Position numbers and translations under genes: made by a program
In this document: piece after piece, positions 1 to 9,546 of the stretch
How positions within the stretch are numbered: the first letter of the stretch is position 1
Layout: the number at the start of each line of letters is the position of its first letter
Notes under the pieces: model-generated
Seen by the model: the letters and a program-made list of their open reading frames with translations, nothing else
What the model was told of the DNA's origin: nothing
The model's database searches: none
From: Flammeovirgaceae bacterium UBA7330
GTDB lineage: Bacteria; Bacteroidota; Bacteroidia; Cytophagales; Cyclobacteriaceae
Assembly (NCBI GenBank): GCA_002471275.1
Contig: DKPQ01000011.1
Span: forward strand, 60,355 to 124,354
Length of the DNA: 64,000 bases
Direction: 5' to 3'

Positions 1-203
1 TCATTGATTTTATAAGTAGAGCCAAAGAAAATACTTAAAGTAAAAGCAATAATCGGAAGCATAATAGCGATCTGAACAATCACTGCGATGAGTGGTGCCC
101 CATTGAATATGGGGATGGCAAGCACGGCAATCAATATTAGCAAGACAGGTATAAATATTTCATATCCGATTCTAGCTTTGAATGTTTGCAACATAGCCCC
201 CAT
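1..203 (-). CDS. PH-like (bPH) domain membrane protein, N-terminal fragment cut by window edge
   Basis: The minus strand is open from an ATG at 203 to the window edge and encodes about 67 residues. A short basic start containing FKARIGYEI is followed by two hydrophobic segments (about residues 17-33 and 37-60). This arrangement resembles the start of the small bacterial PH-domain proteins (PF06713-like) common in Bacteroidota, in which two membrane segments precede a beta-sandwich domain. The PH domain itself lies outside the window, so the family call is an inference from the membrane hairpin. A second in-frame ATG three codons later (position 194) could be the true start. No Shine-Dalgarno sequence is visible. 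Confidence 0.4.
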   Translation of the reverse strand, partial: MGAMLQTFKARIGYEIFIPVLLILIAVLAIPIFNGAPLIAVIVQIAIMLPIIAFTLSIFFGSTYKIN

Positions 204-295
204 GATAGGTGTAAGCTAGATGTTTTTGCTCACAATACAGTTATGATTAAAGATAAATTTCTTATGAAAGCTACATGGTCTTGTGAAGGATCATT

Positions 296-3121
296 TTACC
301 GCGACACCATAATTCTTACCCCTTCGGATCGGTTTTGATATCCAATGCGGCAGAAGTACATCCCATTCCTTACTTTGGAACCTGCAGTGTTGGTTGCATC
401 CCAGGTAAGGATGTTTTCCCCGGCATATTGGGAGCCCCAGAGAATGGTCTTTACAAGCTGTCCGGATGCACTTAGTATGTCAGCTCTTACAATACCATCA
501 TCGGGCAGTTGATATCTGATCGTTGTAAAGTCCTGCATGGGGTTGGGGTATGCATTCAGGATGCCAAATCCAGTACCCGGATCCGGTCTTTCGATCACTT
601 TGTGGTCATCAATAAGTACTTCATAGACCCCAGTGCCATGGGTGCCGATGACCAGCCGGCCATCCAGGTGACGGTAGTTCAATGAGTTTACCACTGCCCG
701 ACCGATGACTTCAGGACTTTCTTTCACCCATTGCGTATTGAGGCCATCTACCTTTGTTGTGCTAAAAAGTCCAACACTGGTACCTACAAATACCATCTGA
801 CCGGAAAGTGTAGGGACGATCTCGGCCCATCGGATGCTGGGACCGTCACCACTACCATCAGATTGCTCTTCCAGGTTACCACTAATATCTTCGAAGGTTT
901 CGCCACCGTCAAAGCTTTCAAAGAGGGAGGGCACAAGGTAATTGGTGATGGCAACAATCAAATGATCCGGATCTTCAGGATCCAGAGCAATACAGCCAAT
1001 ATGGGAACCAGGCACAAAAGCATCCGTATTGAGGAATTCAACCTGCTCATCAAACTCTTCCGAAGCCTGGTCGATTCTAACAAAGTATGTTTCGGGGTTT
1101 TCTGATAATAACCATCCTGCTGCATACACACGATCTATACCGGGGACTGCCGGTTTTGCTATAGCTGTATAGACACCCGCCGACAACTCACTGTCCTCGA
1201 TGGTTTCCCAGTTGATTGATGTTGGGTCCTGTTTTCCTCCGGGGATCTGCACCAGGTTGTTGTTTCTCCAAATCACATTTCCACCAGCCAGAAACATTCT
1301 GTTGTTGTTCATGGGGTCCAGGATATAGGGATTGATGAATAAATACTCCTGGTCATCCTCTTCGCCACCACCAGCAGGATCTACCCTGGCATACGATGTG
1401 AGGTTGTTTTCTCCATTCAGTGTCATCCGGTAGATCTGACTTTTTTGAATCGAGGCATAGTAGAAATTTCTTCCATTGCTTATATAGGAAAAGCCACCAT
1501 CACCACCCAGGATCCTGGTCCAGGGTGAGTTCTCAATGGGGGCATTTTTCACGTAGACTCCATTGTCCTGCATGCCACCCACTATCACGTGAGATGCCTC
1601 GTCCGGCTGCTGGCTCACCTGGTAAAACTGGCTGGTAACAAAGCCATTGTTCAGGCTGCTCCACATGACAGAGTCTGCCCGATTGTTTTGTGTAAGTCGG
1701 ATACCTCCATCATTGAAGCTGAGCATCCGGTTGTGGTTTGAGGGATAGTAGATGATCAGGTGCTGGTCCGGATGATGATTGGGATACCTGGATGCGTCAT
1801 TATCGGGAGAATACCCGCCAATCCATTTGGTATTGTTGGTGGAAGTGAATCCGTCTGTAGATCGATACAGGTTTGTTCCTCCAACATATACGATGTTAGG
1901 ATCATCGGGGTGGACACTAACGACCATGTTGTAAGAAGATTGACTGTCAAAGTCGCCCACCTGTCCGCCTAACATTGGAATGTTATTACTTAAGTCTGCC
2001 CAGGAACCAATGGGAGATTGTCCATTTACTCCTGTGATCTCAAGTCTCATGAGGCTTACAATTTGGTCGCTTTGTCCCTGAGCGAGGAAATAAATGATGT
2101 TGCCTGAAGAACCGATCACTGTACGTTCTGCGATAAGCACTTTCGGTAACGGGGTGATTTCCGTCCAGTTTTCTCCATCTACAGAAAAATAGATACCTGA
2201 CTTGCTGTACCTATCATTGCCTGAGCAATTGTTTTGACTGAGTGTGGCTAAATAGTATCCTTCACTGGTTTGGTGTATGTTGGTGTAGCAGGGCGCATTG
2301 ACCAAATTGAGATCAACCGTGTCAGGTAAGTTGAAGAGCTCTTCACCGAGCACGGCGTTCCAGCTATCCCCACCATCCTGTGAGCGAAGAATACCTCCAA
2401 AAGAAGCCAGAAACACTTCATCCACATCAGAGCGGTAGGGGTTGGCTACGAGTGCCCAGTTGTATTGAAACTGACTCCCAAAGCGACTTTCTTCTGAGTC
2501 GTTTGTCGATGCTAGCTGAAACCATGTATTTCCCCCATCGGTAGATTTAAAGACTCCATCACCTCGAAAAGGGGCACTCAAGCTTCGGGGACTATTGCCT
2601 ACCAACTCTCCTGTGCCAAAATAGAGAATATCTTCCTTTCCGGGCCGGGTATCCTGGGTCATACAGGTGACGCTGCTGGAAGCATTTGGGTCATTGGTCT
2701 GAACCCAGGAGTTTCCTCCATCCGTGGTTTTCCATACACCACCGGAAACACCACCGGCGATGATCACATTTTCATTCCTGATATCCAGTACCGCCGCGCG
2801 TGTTCTACCACCCACATTGAAGGGACCGGAAAGTCTATAGGCTCTTTCCTCAACCCGGGCTCCATTCACAAACATGTTTCGGCGTTCCGGAATCTGCTTT
2901 TGAAATGCCAGTTCTAGCTTTCTCATTCCGGGTGGAATTTGAAGCGTGCGTGGATCTACCAGCTTTTGGTATTCATATTCAAACCGGGCAATGGGGTTTT
3001 CCCTGGAGCCGACAGATTTTCTGAAGTCAAGCTTAAGTCGATAATTGAGTGACTCTGGCAGCCTGGAAGAAGGCTGGATAATGATCAGAAGGACAATAAA
3101 GACGAGTAAACTTCTGATCAA
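296..3121 (-). CDS. Secreted BNR/sortilin-like repeat protein with T9SS type A sorting domain
   Basis: This 941-residue protein begins with a hydrophobic export signal (about residues 4-20). It carries at least five BNR/Asp-box motifs such as STDGGNTW, SQDGGDSW and SFDGGETF, spread over about residues 120-800. These are typical of the beta-propellers of sialidase-like, xyloglucanase-like (GH74) and VPS10/sortilin proteins. The last 85 residues begin with YPNP (858-861), pass through a FlgD-like segment and end in a basic strand, as expected of a T9SS type A signal, so secretion across the outer membrane is likely. No glycosidase active site was recognised; the propeller may bind or may be enzymatic. 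It is the last gene of a four-gene operon, 2 bases after the upstream stop. Confidence 0.8.
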   Translation of the reverse strand: MIRSLLVFIVLLIIIQPSSRLPESLNYRLKLDFRKSVGSRENPIARFEYEYQKLVDPRTLQIPPGMRKLELAFQKQIPERRNMFVNGARVEERAYRLSGPFNVGGRTRAAVLDIRNENVIIAGGVSGGVWKTTDGGNSWVQTNDPNASSSVTCMTQDTRPGKEDILYFGTGELVGNSPRSLSAPFRGDGVFKSTDGGNTWFQLASTNDSEESRFGSQFQYNWALVANPYRSDVDEVFLASFGGILRSQDGGDSWNAVLGEELFNLPDTVDLNLVNAPCYTNIHQTSEGYYLATLSQNNCSGNDRYSKSGIYFSVDGENWTEITPLPKVLIAERTVIGSSGNIIYFLAQGQSDQIVSLMRLEITGVNGQSPIGSWADLSNNIPMLGGQVGDFDSQSSYNMVVSVHPDDPNIVYVGGTNLYRSTDGFTSTNNTKWIGGYSPDNDASRYPNHHPDQHLIIYYPSNHNRMLSFNDGGIRLTQNNRADSVMWSSLNNGFVTSQFYQVSQQPDEASHVIVGGMQDNGVYVKNAPIENSPWTRILGGDGGFSYISNGRNFYYASIQKSQIYRMTLNGENNLTSYARVDPAGGGEEDDQEYLFINPYILDPMNNNRMFLAGGNVIWRNNNLVQIPGGKQDPTSINWETIEDSELSAGVYTAIAKPAVPGIDRVYAAGWLLSENPETYFVRIDQASEEFDEQVEFLNTDAFVPGSHIGCIALDPEDPDHLIVAITNYLVPSLFESFDGGETFEDISGNLEEQSDGSGDGPSIRWAEIVPTLSGQMVFVGTSVGLFSTTKVDGLNTQWVKESPEVIGRAVVNSLNYRHLDGRLVIGTHGTGVYEVLIDDHKVIERPDPGTGFGILNAYPNPMQDFTTIRYQLPDDGIVRADILSASGQLVKTILWGSQYAGENILTWDATNTAGSKVRNGMYFCRIGYQNRSEGVRIMVSR

Positions 3122-3123
3122 TT

Positions 3124-3495
3124 CTATTCGATAACCGTATTGATCTTATTGATCTTACCTTCCAGCAAAGGTGCAGTAACCGCCCCTTTTCCATCATTGT
3201 TTTTGTCACCCTTTCGTGCATCAATAAAATAAGATACGGGTTCCAGGTCAGTAAAAGTTACCCTTCCTTTTTTGTCCGTTTTCATACTCTGAACAGGATT
3301 CTTATTGCTCCTGTAGTCTGCCTCATTTTTGTAAAGGGTAATGGTAGCACCTTCCACAATATTGCCTAATTCATCAAGCACTGTTACGCGCAACTTGGTT
3401 GGTAGGAAATCTGCATGGGCATGGAACGAAGCAATTGTCAGTCCGATGAAGATCAGACCCACAAACAGGGTTGTTATTCTTTTCATATTATTCAT
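3124..3495 (-). CDS. Small secreted protein with carboxypeptidase-regulatory/Cna-B-like domain
   Basis: The product is 123 residues. A signal peptide (about residues 1-28, ending near FHAHA) precedes one beta-sandwich domain. The pattern LRVTVLDELGNIVEGATITLY, then TDKKGRVTF and DARKGDKNNDGKG is typical of transthyretin-like/Cna-B folds (CarboxypepD_reg-like), which act as structural or binding modules and not as enzymes. The gene overlaps the upstream stop codon by 8 bases if the first ATG (3495) is used. The second ATG (3486) starts just after that stop and gives an equally good signal peptide. It lies between a cytosolic unknown and a T9SS cargo gene in the same operon. Confidence 0.65.
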   Translation of the reverse strand: MNNMKRITTLFVGLIFIGLTIASFHAHADFLPTKLRVTVLDELGNIVEGATITLYKNEADYRSNKNPVQSMKTDKKGRVTFTDLEPVSYFIDARKGDKNNDGKGAVTAPLLEGKINKINTVIE

Positions 3496-4081
3496 TAATT
3501 AAATCCTGAAACAAATATTCGGCTAATTTGTCAAATTCTAGTGCCTTCTGATATTTTCTGTCGCTATAAATATTAGCTGTGTATTTTACATAACTTGGCA
3601 CATCATCAATAGCGATATATTCTATCAGGATATTTCCATATTGCTGATCGATGATTTTTTCATTACCTACGCGAGGTTTGAGGTAATGTTTCTCTTTTGA
3701 CTCAATAACACCATTTTTTTCTACTACCGTCAGGTCACTGTTCGCGAGTTTATAGTCCAGGGATCTTGTTCGCTCAGATAACCAATCAAAGAGAAATTTG
3801 AAGTCGATAGTGCCAATGTCTTCGTGATAGGATATGGCAAAACCATTGGCATGCTGCGAAATGAGAAGATGAATGGAGGGTAGCTTATCGATGGCTTGTT
3901 GCTTAAGTACATAGGAGCTGTACACATCTTTGGCCAATTCCTTGAAATCATCTGACTGTATGCGCTCGTTGTAGGCATTCAGGTACTTTTCACTCCTGTC
4001 TATGACTTCATGTACCAGGATTTTGGGTCCTTTGGATTGCTTTCCAAACAATTGCCTGTATACCTGATCAAAGTAAGACAT
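3488..4081 (-). CDS. Conserved-looking hypothetical protein, probably cytosolic
   Basis: I do not recognise a family for this 197-residue protein. It has no signal peptide or membrane segment, is rich in charged residues, and alternates helices (residues 20-65) with predicted strands (75-150). A Lys/Glu-rich helical end closes in EYLFQDLINE. It starts one base after the stop of the giant T9SS cargo gene upstream and overlaps the next gene by 8 bases, so it is almost certainly co-transcribed and perhaps translationally coupled with exported proteins. Its cytosolic nature among exported neighbours suggests a regulatory or assembly role, but that is only inference from position. Confidence 0.6.
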   Translation of the reverse strand: MSYFDQVYRQLFGKQSKGPKILVHEVIDRSEKYLNAYNERIQSDDFKELAKDVYSSYVLKQQAIDKLPSIHLLISQHANGFAISYHEDIGTIDFKFLFDWLSERTRSLDYKLANSDLTVVEKNGVIESKEKHYLKPRVGNEKIIDQQYGNILIEYIAIDDVPSYVKYTANIYSDRKYQKALEFDKLAEYLFQDLINE

Positions 4082-4082
4082 G

Positions 4083-7000
4083 CTATCGTATTAGGGTGAT
4101 AGATCCGTATTGTTCTTGTTCCTGTCCCGGGGCCAGAGAGCTGGTAAACTTCATGATGTACGCATATGTTCCGGGAGGCGAAAGCGCATCACCAAAGTAA
4201 CCGTTCCATCGAAAATTCTTGTCTTCTGATCTAAAGATCAGCTGGCCCCACCGGTTGTAGATATAGATCTCGAAGGATTCTACAAAGTCATTGGGGAAGA
4301 CAAAGAACTCTTCGTTCATCGCATTTCCATTTGGACTAAAGGCATTGGGAGCAAAAATAGTCAGCAAACATTCGGTAGATATGGTCAATGTTACGGTATC
4401 GGTCTGTAAACAGAAGGGGGCATTTACTTCCCTTGCCTCTACAAAGTATCTTCCGGTATCCAAACCTGTCACGAAGATATTGGTTGAAGTGGAAACATTG
4501 CTTTGACTAAAGACATTGATCCCCGAAGAATTAAAAACGTTGATATTTACGGCACTAGGCACCACATTTCGAAATCCTATACTTATTTCAGCATCACTGG
4601 AGCACCTGTTGATGGCCAATGCATCCATATCAAAAGGCGCGTCATCTTCTACCTGGACCACATTCACGGAGTTACATCCGGTCACCGTGTTGGTCACATT
4701 CAAAGAATAGCTTCCGGAAGAAAGCCCCGTCAACAACGGAGGAGTTCCGGGTCCATCAAAGGCAAAAGGACCTTGTGAAACCGGACCATTGATGGTATAG
4801 GTGAATGACCCTGGTGTACTGATGGAAAAATCTATGGTACCATCGGCATTTCCGCAAGTGGAGGGAGTGATCGAATTGGTGGTGATGGATGCTTCCGGCT
4901 GAATAGTTATGGTGACACTGTCTTGTCCCAAACAGCCAGAAAACGGATCAATGATATCCACGCTGTACACAAACGTTCCGGCGATCTGTGTATTTACGGA
5001 TTGTGTTTCATTGGTCCCAACTTCGATACCATCGACGTACCAGGTGAAATCGGCTCCCGCGTTGCCTACACTTAAATCCGGCACGGTATCGCGCTGGCAG
5101 AAGGACCGGTCTGCCCCCAGCTCCAGGTTGGGTCGCCCATCGCCAATAAAGACCGTGACAGTGTCGGAGGCGCAGCCATCCGTATTGGAAATGGCCACAT
5201 CCACGATGGCTGGTGCAGTAAAGGTTACTGATCTGGTGGTATCACCCGTTGACCAGTAATATCTCAGGTCCGGACGGTCTACATCCCAGGCATTGAGCGT
5301 GAGGCTACCGCCGCACAGTGCAGTGTCGGAAGGAACCATGGGAAGCTCAGGTATGGTATAAACCGTGATGGTATCCGTGAAGATGGAGTCTACATCACAT
5401 CGGTTTCTCAAAGTCAGCGTAACAATGTATGTGGTATCATTTGTATAAATGTGTGTGGTGTCCGGATCGGTGGAAAAATCCGTTCCGGTACCATCTCCGA
5501 AGTCCCATGCATACGTCTCTATGTAAGGGTCTCGGCCAGCAGCAGTAAATGTTGTTGCCTGGCCTACACACGCTGTAGTGATACTCATACCGGGAGGAGG
5601 AGGCGTCGTTCCCTGAAACTGCACGAAGTTGGGCAAGCCCAGTCGGCTAATCCGTCCGGCTAAATTAAAGCCGTTGGCAACGACCGATGCACCGTTGTCA
5701 TTCCCATCGGGTGTTTGAATGGTAAGCAGGTCCGGGTTATTATCAATCGCACCATAGATCACCCCATCAGGACCAGTCTGGAGGGCTCCCAATACACCTC
5801 CCTGGCCACCATAGTCAAACTTGGACGCTTCAATATCTGCAACTTCAGTAGGTGTTCCCAGGCTGTCCAGGTCAAACTGCATCAACTTGGAGCCACCGCC
5901 AATGGTGGAGATGTACATCCGGTTTCCACCGGCTGAGATTTCAATGCCATATGCCTGATTAGCGACCGGTTCACCGATATCAATGGTGCGCCCGTTTGTA
6001 ATAACTCCCGTTGCAAAATCATAGTCACATATTTCTACTCCATTTGACGAGCTGCTTCCACTGGCTGTGGCGATGATGCCGGCAGCAGGGGAAAGTTTCA
6101 TGTATCCACGACCTGTAAGCGGATCCTGATAAGGGTCATTTTCTCCGGCTACTGACCAAATCGGGGCAGAGATGCCTTCGGCGATAATCTGATAGGCCCG
6201 GAATACATTGTTTCCAAATTCATGTGAGATCACTAAACTATTGGCAGTGAATCCAGAAGCAGTCAAGCGTTCGGTAATATCGTTTGCCAGCACATTGTTT
6301 TTACTGATGACTTCACCACGAGCAGTATCACCTTTCATATCCACGATGGAATATTTTAGCTGGTATTCAAAGTCGCCATACACTTCTTCGGTGGTGAAGA
6401 TCCAATAGAGTGTAGCATCGTCAGCAAAGGGAACAATAATTGCGGATTGCGCAGACGTATTCTCTCCACCTATGTTCGTCCCATTGAACATCACGTTGTG
6501 TTCTTTATTCCAGACCGTGACACCATCTGTATAGAAGAGCAACTGACCGCCAATATCCGATATCGTCGCACATCCTTCGGGCGAGAACATCATGTTGGCA
6601 TCTGCGAGCGGGGTAGGGGGCGTCGTATTGAAATCTATCCCGGCCATCTCTCCAAAGTACCACTGATTGGCAACCTGGTTGGCAACTCCGTATTCTGTCA
6701 CGACAATGTCATCTACCACCGTACACCCATTGGGTCCGGTTACCTCCACCCAATACGTTCCAGCTGTATCTATGGTGATGATTTGGGAGGTTTCACCGGT
6801 ACTCCAGATATACCTTAAACCACCTGCCCCGGCGTCCAGGTCCAGTGTCTCGTCCACACATATGGTGGTGTCATTACCCAGGTCTACCGTGAAGGTGCTA
6901 TCGGGAATGTCGATAGGTAAGACGATCCGGTCGGATCTTCCATTGAGCTCTACTGTAAGCGAAACAAAGCTCCCGCCGGCAGCCTGAAAAGCATAAACAG

Positions 7001-8312
7001 GTGAAGCAGCAGTGGATGTGGTGCCATCACCAAAATCCCAGAAATAACTTGTAGGTATCGGGTCGACTATAGGTACGAATTTCGTTGCATTCGTAAAACA
7101 ACTGTCATAATAGTTGAAATCAATGGTCACAAATGTGGGCATGAATTTCGGAGCAAAAGCAGGGAACTGGCGCCCATTGAAGTCTTCATCAAAAACCAGG
7201 CTGTCGTAGACCGTGAGAGCCGCCACACTGTCCGCAAAATCAATGCGTCCGAGTCGGAAAGGACCTCCGTTGGTCAATTGATACAGGTGGTAAATCTTGT
7301 CATCGATTCCGCGCTTTAGTCCCCAGCTTCTATCGAAAGAGTAGGGTAAAATATTGTTGACCGCGGCCAGGGTATCCTGGGTATCATACTGGTAAAGCTC
7401 ACCGGGATTGGTGCCATCACCATTTCTGGAGAGATAAAGTTTTGATCCGTCTGCTGACCACTCCAGGTCATAAACCACATCGGGTCCACTGTCTGGAAAT
7501 CCGGTATTCAACACCCTTCTGTTGAAAGTGAGGGTGCCTGTGTTCGGGTCAAAGTCCAGCAGTTGGATGTTTCGGTTGGCTGCGCGGCTAGCCACGGCCA
7601 AAGTAAGCGAATCCGGGTGGTAGGCAAAAGCGGATGCTTCAAAGCCCGGTATGGTCACGTTCACAAAGTTGAACGTTTGTGTGGCGCCGATGCCTCCGGG
7701 ATTGATTTCTGTCACCAGAAAGTCAAAGGTGCTCCTGTTTTGGGTAATTAACCAGTAGGTATCTACAGCCTGGCTTTCAATGATGATCATGGCTTCGGAA
7801 GGATCAGTGAGCCCTGTTGGCTGATTGGCCAGGGTCAGATCTCCCAGGGGGTATTGTGCTACACTACTATTCCCGGGTATGGTGGCATCCACAATGCTGT
7901 ATTGTATTTCATTGGGTCCGGTAGTACCAGGATTGGTGAAGAAATAAAATCTGCCAGTGCTATCAGGGATCGGGCAGGTAACCACTGGCTGATTGATGGA
8001 TGGGTTACCGTTGAGGGTTGTGCCCCCGGCAATAGCGGGAAGCAGTTGGTGGGAACCATCGTATATCCTTTGACCGTCGCTGTAAAATTTTAGGTTTCCG
8101 GTAAATTGGTCACTGACCACACCGGATCCGCCAGTGCCAAAAACAGGGTTTTGGAAGTCGAACAACTCGGGATCCCGTCCATTTTTATCAAAAATGAAAT
8201 GATGGTCAGAGTTGCCGAAATACCATTGAGTCTCTATGATGTCCTGAGCAAAAACGGCCTGGGAAGCAAATAGTCCCAGAATAAAAATTACACCTGAATA
8301 AAATTTTGACAT
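4083..8312 (-). CDS. Giant T9SS type B cargo: two QWYFG propellers with PKD/Ig-like domains
   Basis: From the ATG at 8312 this gives 1409 residues with a clean signal peptide ending near ASQAVFAQ. The frame continues upstream to 8429, but that extension has no signal and overlaps a likely promoter, so I reject it. Two long propeller-like regions each begin with QWYFG (about residues 25-430 and 550-900) and look like an internal duplication. PKD domains (DFGDGT motifs) and Ig-like domains of the 'LGNDTTIC...GTYWVEV' kind lie between and after them. The last ~92 residues (FAPNAFSPNGN ... YNRWGQ ... ITLIR) form a gliding-motility-type CHU_C domain, the T9SS type B signal. The protein is probably surface-attached or released. 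A porP/sprF gene is divergently adjacent, the usual partner of type B cargo. Confidence 0.85.
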   Translation of the reverse strand: MSKFYSGVIFILGLFASQAVFAQDIIETQWYFGNSDHHFIFDKNGRDPELFDFQNPVFGTGGSGVVSDQFTGNLKFYSDGQRIYDGSHQLLPAIAGGTTLNGNPSINQPVVTCPIPDSTGRFYFFTNPGTTGPNEIQYSIVDATIPGNSSVAQYPLGDLTLANQPTGLTDPSEAMIIIESQAVDTYWLITQNRSTFDFLVTEINPGGIGATQTFNFVNVTIPGFEASAFAYHPDSLTLAVASRAANRNIQLLDFDPNTGTLTFNRRVLNTGFPDSGPDVVYDLEWSADGSKLYLSRNGDGTNPGELYQYDTQDTLAAVNNILPYSFDRSWGLKRGIDDKIYHLYQLTNGGPFRLGRIDFADSVAALTVYDSLVFDEDFNGRQFPAFAPKFMPTFVTIDFNYYDSCFTNATKFVPIVDPIPTSYFWDFGDGTTSTAASPVYAFQAAGGSFVSLTVELNGRSDRIVLPIDIPDSTFTVDLGNDTTICVDETLDLDAGAGGLRYIWSTGETSQIITIDTAGTYWVEVTGPNGCTVVDDIVVTEYGVANQVANQWYFGEMAGIDFNTTPPTPLADANMMFSPEGCATISDIGGQLLFYTDGVTVWNKEHNVMFNGTNIGGENTSAQSAIIVPFADDATLYWIFTTEEVYGDFEYQLKYSIVDMKGDTARGEVISKNNVLANDITERLTASGFTANSLVISHEFGNNVFRAYQIIAEGISAPIWSVAGENDPYQDPLTGRGYMKLSPAAGIIATASGSSSSNGVEICDYDFATGVITNGRTIDIGEPVANQAYGIEISAGGNRMYISTIGGGSKLMQFDLDSLGTPTEVADIEASKFDYGGQGGVLGALQTGPDGVIYGAIDNNPDLLTIQTPDGNDNGASVVANGFNLAGRISRLGLPNFVQFQGTTPPPPGMSITTACVGQATTFTAAGRDPYIETYAWDFGDGTGTDFSTDPDTTHIYTNDTTYIVTLTLRNRCDVDSIFTDTITVYTIPELPMVPSDTALCGGSLTLNAWDVDRPDLRYYWSTGDTTRSVTFTAPAIVDVAISNTDGCASDTVTVFIGDGRPNLELGADRSFCQRDTVPDLSVGNAGADFTWYVDGIEVGTNETQSVNTQIAGTFVYSVDIIDPFSGCLGQDSVTITIQPEASITTNSITPSTCGNADGTIDFSISTPGSFTYTINGPVSQGPFAFDGPGTPPLLTGLSSGSYSLNVTNTVTGCNSVNVVQVEDDAPFDMDALAINRCSSDAEISIGFRNVVPSAVNINVFNSSGINVFSQSNVSTSTNIFVTGLDTGRYFVEAREVNAPFCLQTDTVTLTISTECLLTIFAPNAFSPNGNAMNEEFFVFPNDFVESFEIYIYNRWGQLIFRSEDKNFRWNGYFGDALSPPGTYAYIMKFTSSLAPGQEQEQYGSITLIR

Positions 8313-8359
8313 ATAATCCTTAAAACATCTCCACCAATATACTTGTTCAACACATGAAA

Positions 8360-8367
8360 CAAAATTA
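8360..8367 (-). promoter_or_regulatory. Predicted -7 box (TAATTTTG) for the 8312-296 operon
   Basis: On the minus strand the sequence reads TAATTTTG, matching the Bacteroidota primary sigma factor -7 consensus TAnnTTTG. Transcription from here would begin about 40 bases before the ATG at 8312, which supports that start over the longer frame. No clear TTG -33 element was found at the expected spacing. Confidence 0.4.
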
Positions 8368-8441
8368 AGGTAAAATACTAACGCCTTACTTTTCGTTACA
8401 TTACGTAGTTTAGCAGTTTTATTGGACAATTATTACTCCAG

Positions 8442-9509
8442 TTGAATAGATCAAACAGGTTATACCACTTAGCTTCAGGCTGTGTCTCCTTTTGGGTGTT
8501 GGTGTTTTCGCTTGTGAATATAAATAATTTACAGGCACAGGACCCACAGTTTTCACAGTATTATGCAGCGCCTATGTACCTCAATCCCGGATTGGTTGGT
8601 ATCAACCAAAAGGGCAGGGCAGGTATCAACTACCGCAACCAGTGGCCATCCATTGCGGCCAATTTCGAGACCTATTCTTTTTCCATGGAGTACAATTGGG
8701 AAGATTATTACAGCAGTGCGGGTATCATCGTAAATACAGACAGAGAAGGAATCGCAGGTCTTCAGTCTACCAATATCGGTTTACAGTATGCTTACCAGGT
8801 CAGACTAAATTACAGATGGACTTTTCGGCCAGGGATTGAATTCTCCTATTACTGGAGGGATATCAATTTTGATCAGCTCACTTTTGGCGATCAGTTTGAC
8901 CAGACGGGTCAGGTCCGACCAATCACCGGTGAAACATTCGATACCGGTCTGAATGCCAGATTTTTCGATATGGCGCTGGGAGGGATTGTATATAACCCCA
9001 ATGCCTGGTTCGGGTATGCCATGCATCACGTGCTGGAACCTAATCAGTCCATTGCAGGGGGTGATTCTCCCTTACCAAGGCGGATAAGTATTCATGGGGG
9101 TTATAAAATCCCTTTTACAGCCATCAACAAAAGAGCTACTTTGAATCCGGAGGGAAGGGAACGCAGCATGACTCCGTCTGTGAATTACCGGATCCAGGGA
9201 GAGTTTGACCAGCTGGACCTGGGGCTGTATTTTACCCTGGAACCCATCTTGTTGGGGACCTGGTATCGTGGGATTCCAATTAGGTCCGTTGATGGAGTCG
9301 CCAATAGCGAATCAGTTATTTTTATGATCGGATTTAGTAAGAATAACCTGTCTATCGGATATAGTTTTGACTATACGATATCCGATCTCGGGATCCAAAG
9401 TGGAGGAGCACATGAAGTGTCCATTGCTTATGCTTTCAGCCTGGCAGATCCAAGGAAACCACCGAAAAACGTCCGGGAGCTGAGCTGCCCCATACCTTTC
9501 ATTTTCTAG
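8442..9509 (+). CDS. PorP/SprF-family T9SS outer-membrane protein
   Basis: The 355-residue product has a signal peptide ending near NNLQAQ, followed at once by the family hallmark DPQFSQYYAAPMYLNPGLVG. It then has alternating amphipathic strands of an outer-membrane beta-barrel and NYRNQWP-type motifs. PorP/SprF proteins help deliver or anchor T9SS cargo, and paralogues are typically encoded beside type B sorting-domain proteins, as here (divergent from 8312). The only start that retains the signal peptide is a TTG at 8442; an in-frame TAG lies at 8406 and the next ATG would cut off the signal. The family call is firm; which cargo it serves is inferred from position. Confidence 0.9.
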   Translation: MNRSNRLYHLASGCVSFWVLVFSLVNINNLQAQDPQFSQYYAAPMYLNPGLVGINQKGRAGINYRNQWPSIAANFETYSFSMEYNWEDYYSSAGIIVNTDREGIAGLQSTNIGLQYAYQVRLNYRWTFRPGIEFSYYWRDINFDQLTFGDQFDQTGQVRPITGETFDTGLNARFFDMALGGIVYNPNAWFGYAMHHVLEPNQSIAGGDSPLPRRISIHGGYKIPFTAINKRATLNPEGRERSMTPSVNYRIQGEFDQLDLGLYFTLEPILLGTWYRGIPIRSVDGVANSESVIFMIGFSKNNLSIGYSFDYTISDLGIQSGGAHEVSIAYAFSLADPRKPPKNVRELSCPIPFIF

Positions 9510-9532
9510 TTCAGCCATTTCCCTTATCCTGT

Positions 9533-9540
9533 TAACTTTG
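9533..9540 (+). promoter_or_regulatory. Predicted -7 box (TAACTTTG) immediately before the Ste24 start codon
   Basis: TAACTTTG matches TAnnTTTG exactly and ends only 6 bases before the ATG at 9547. Transcription would therefore start at or next to the initiation codon, implying a leaderless or nearly leaderless mRNA. No TTG was found at the -33 position. Confidence 0.45.
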
Positions 9541-9546
9541 CGCGTC

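Noticed and set aside
731..1105. Long open frame on the plus strand inside the BNR-repeat protein gene
   Set aside because: It is antisense to a well-supported gene, has no recognisable domain, and its composition follows the third-position pattern of the real frame. The same holds for the many other frames opposite the 4083-8312, 20953-24561 and 57425-59434 genes.
8313..8429. N-terminal extension of the giant T9SS protein
   Set aside because: The extra 39 residues have no signal peptide and cross a likely -7 box; a normal signal peptide begins at the ATG at 8312.
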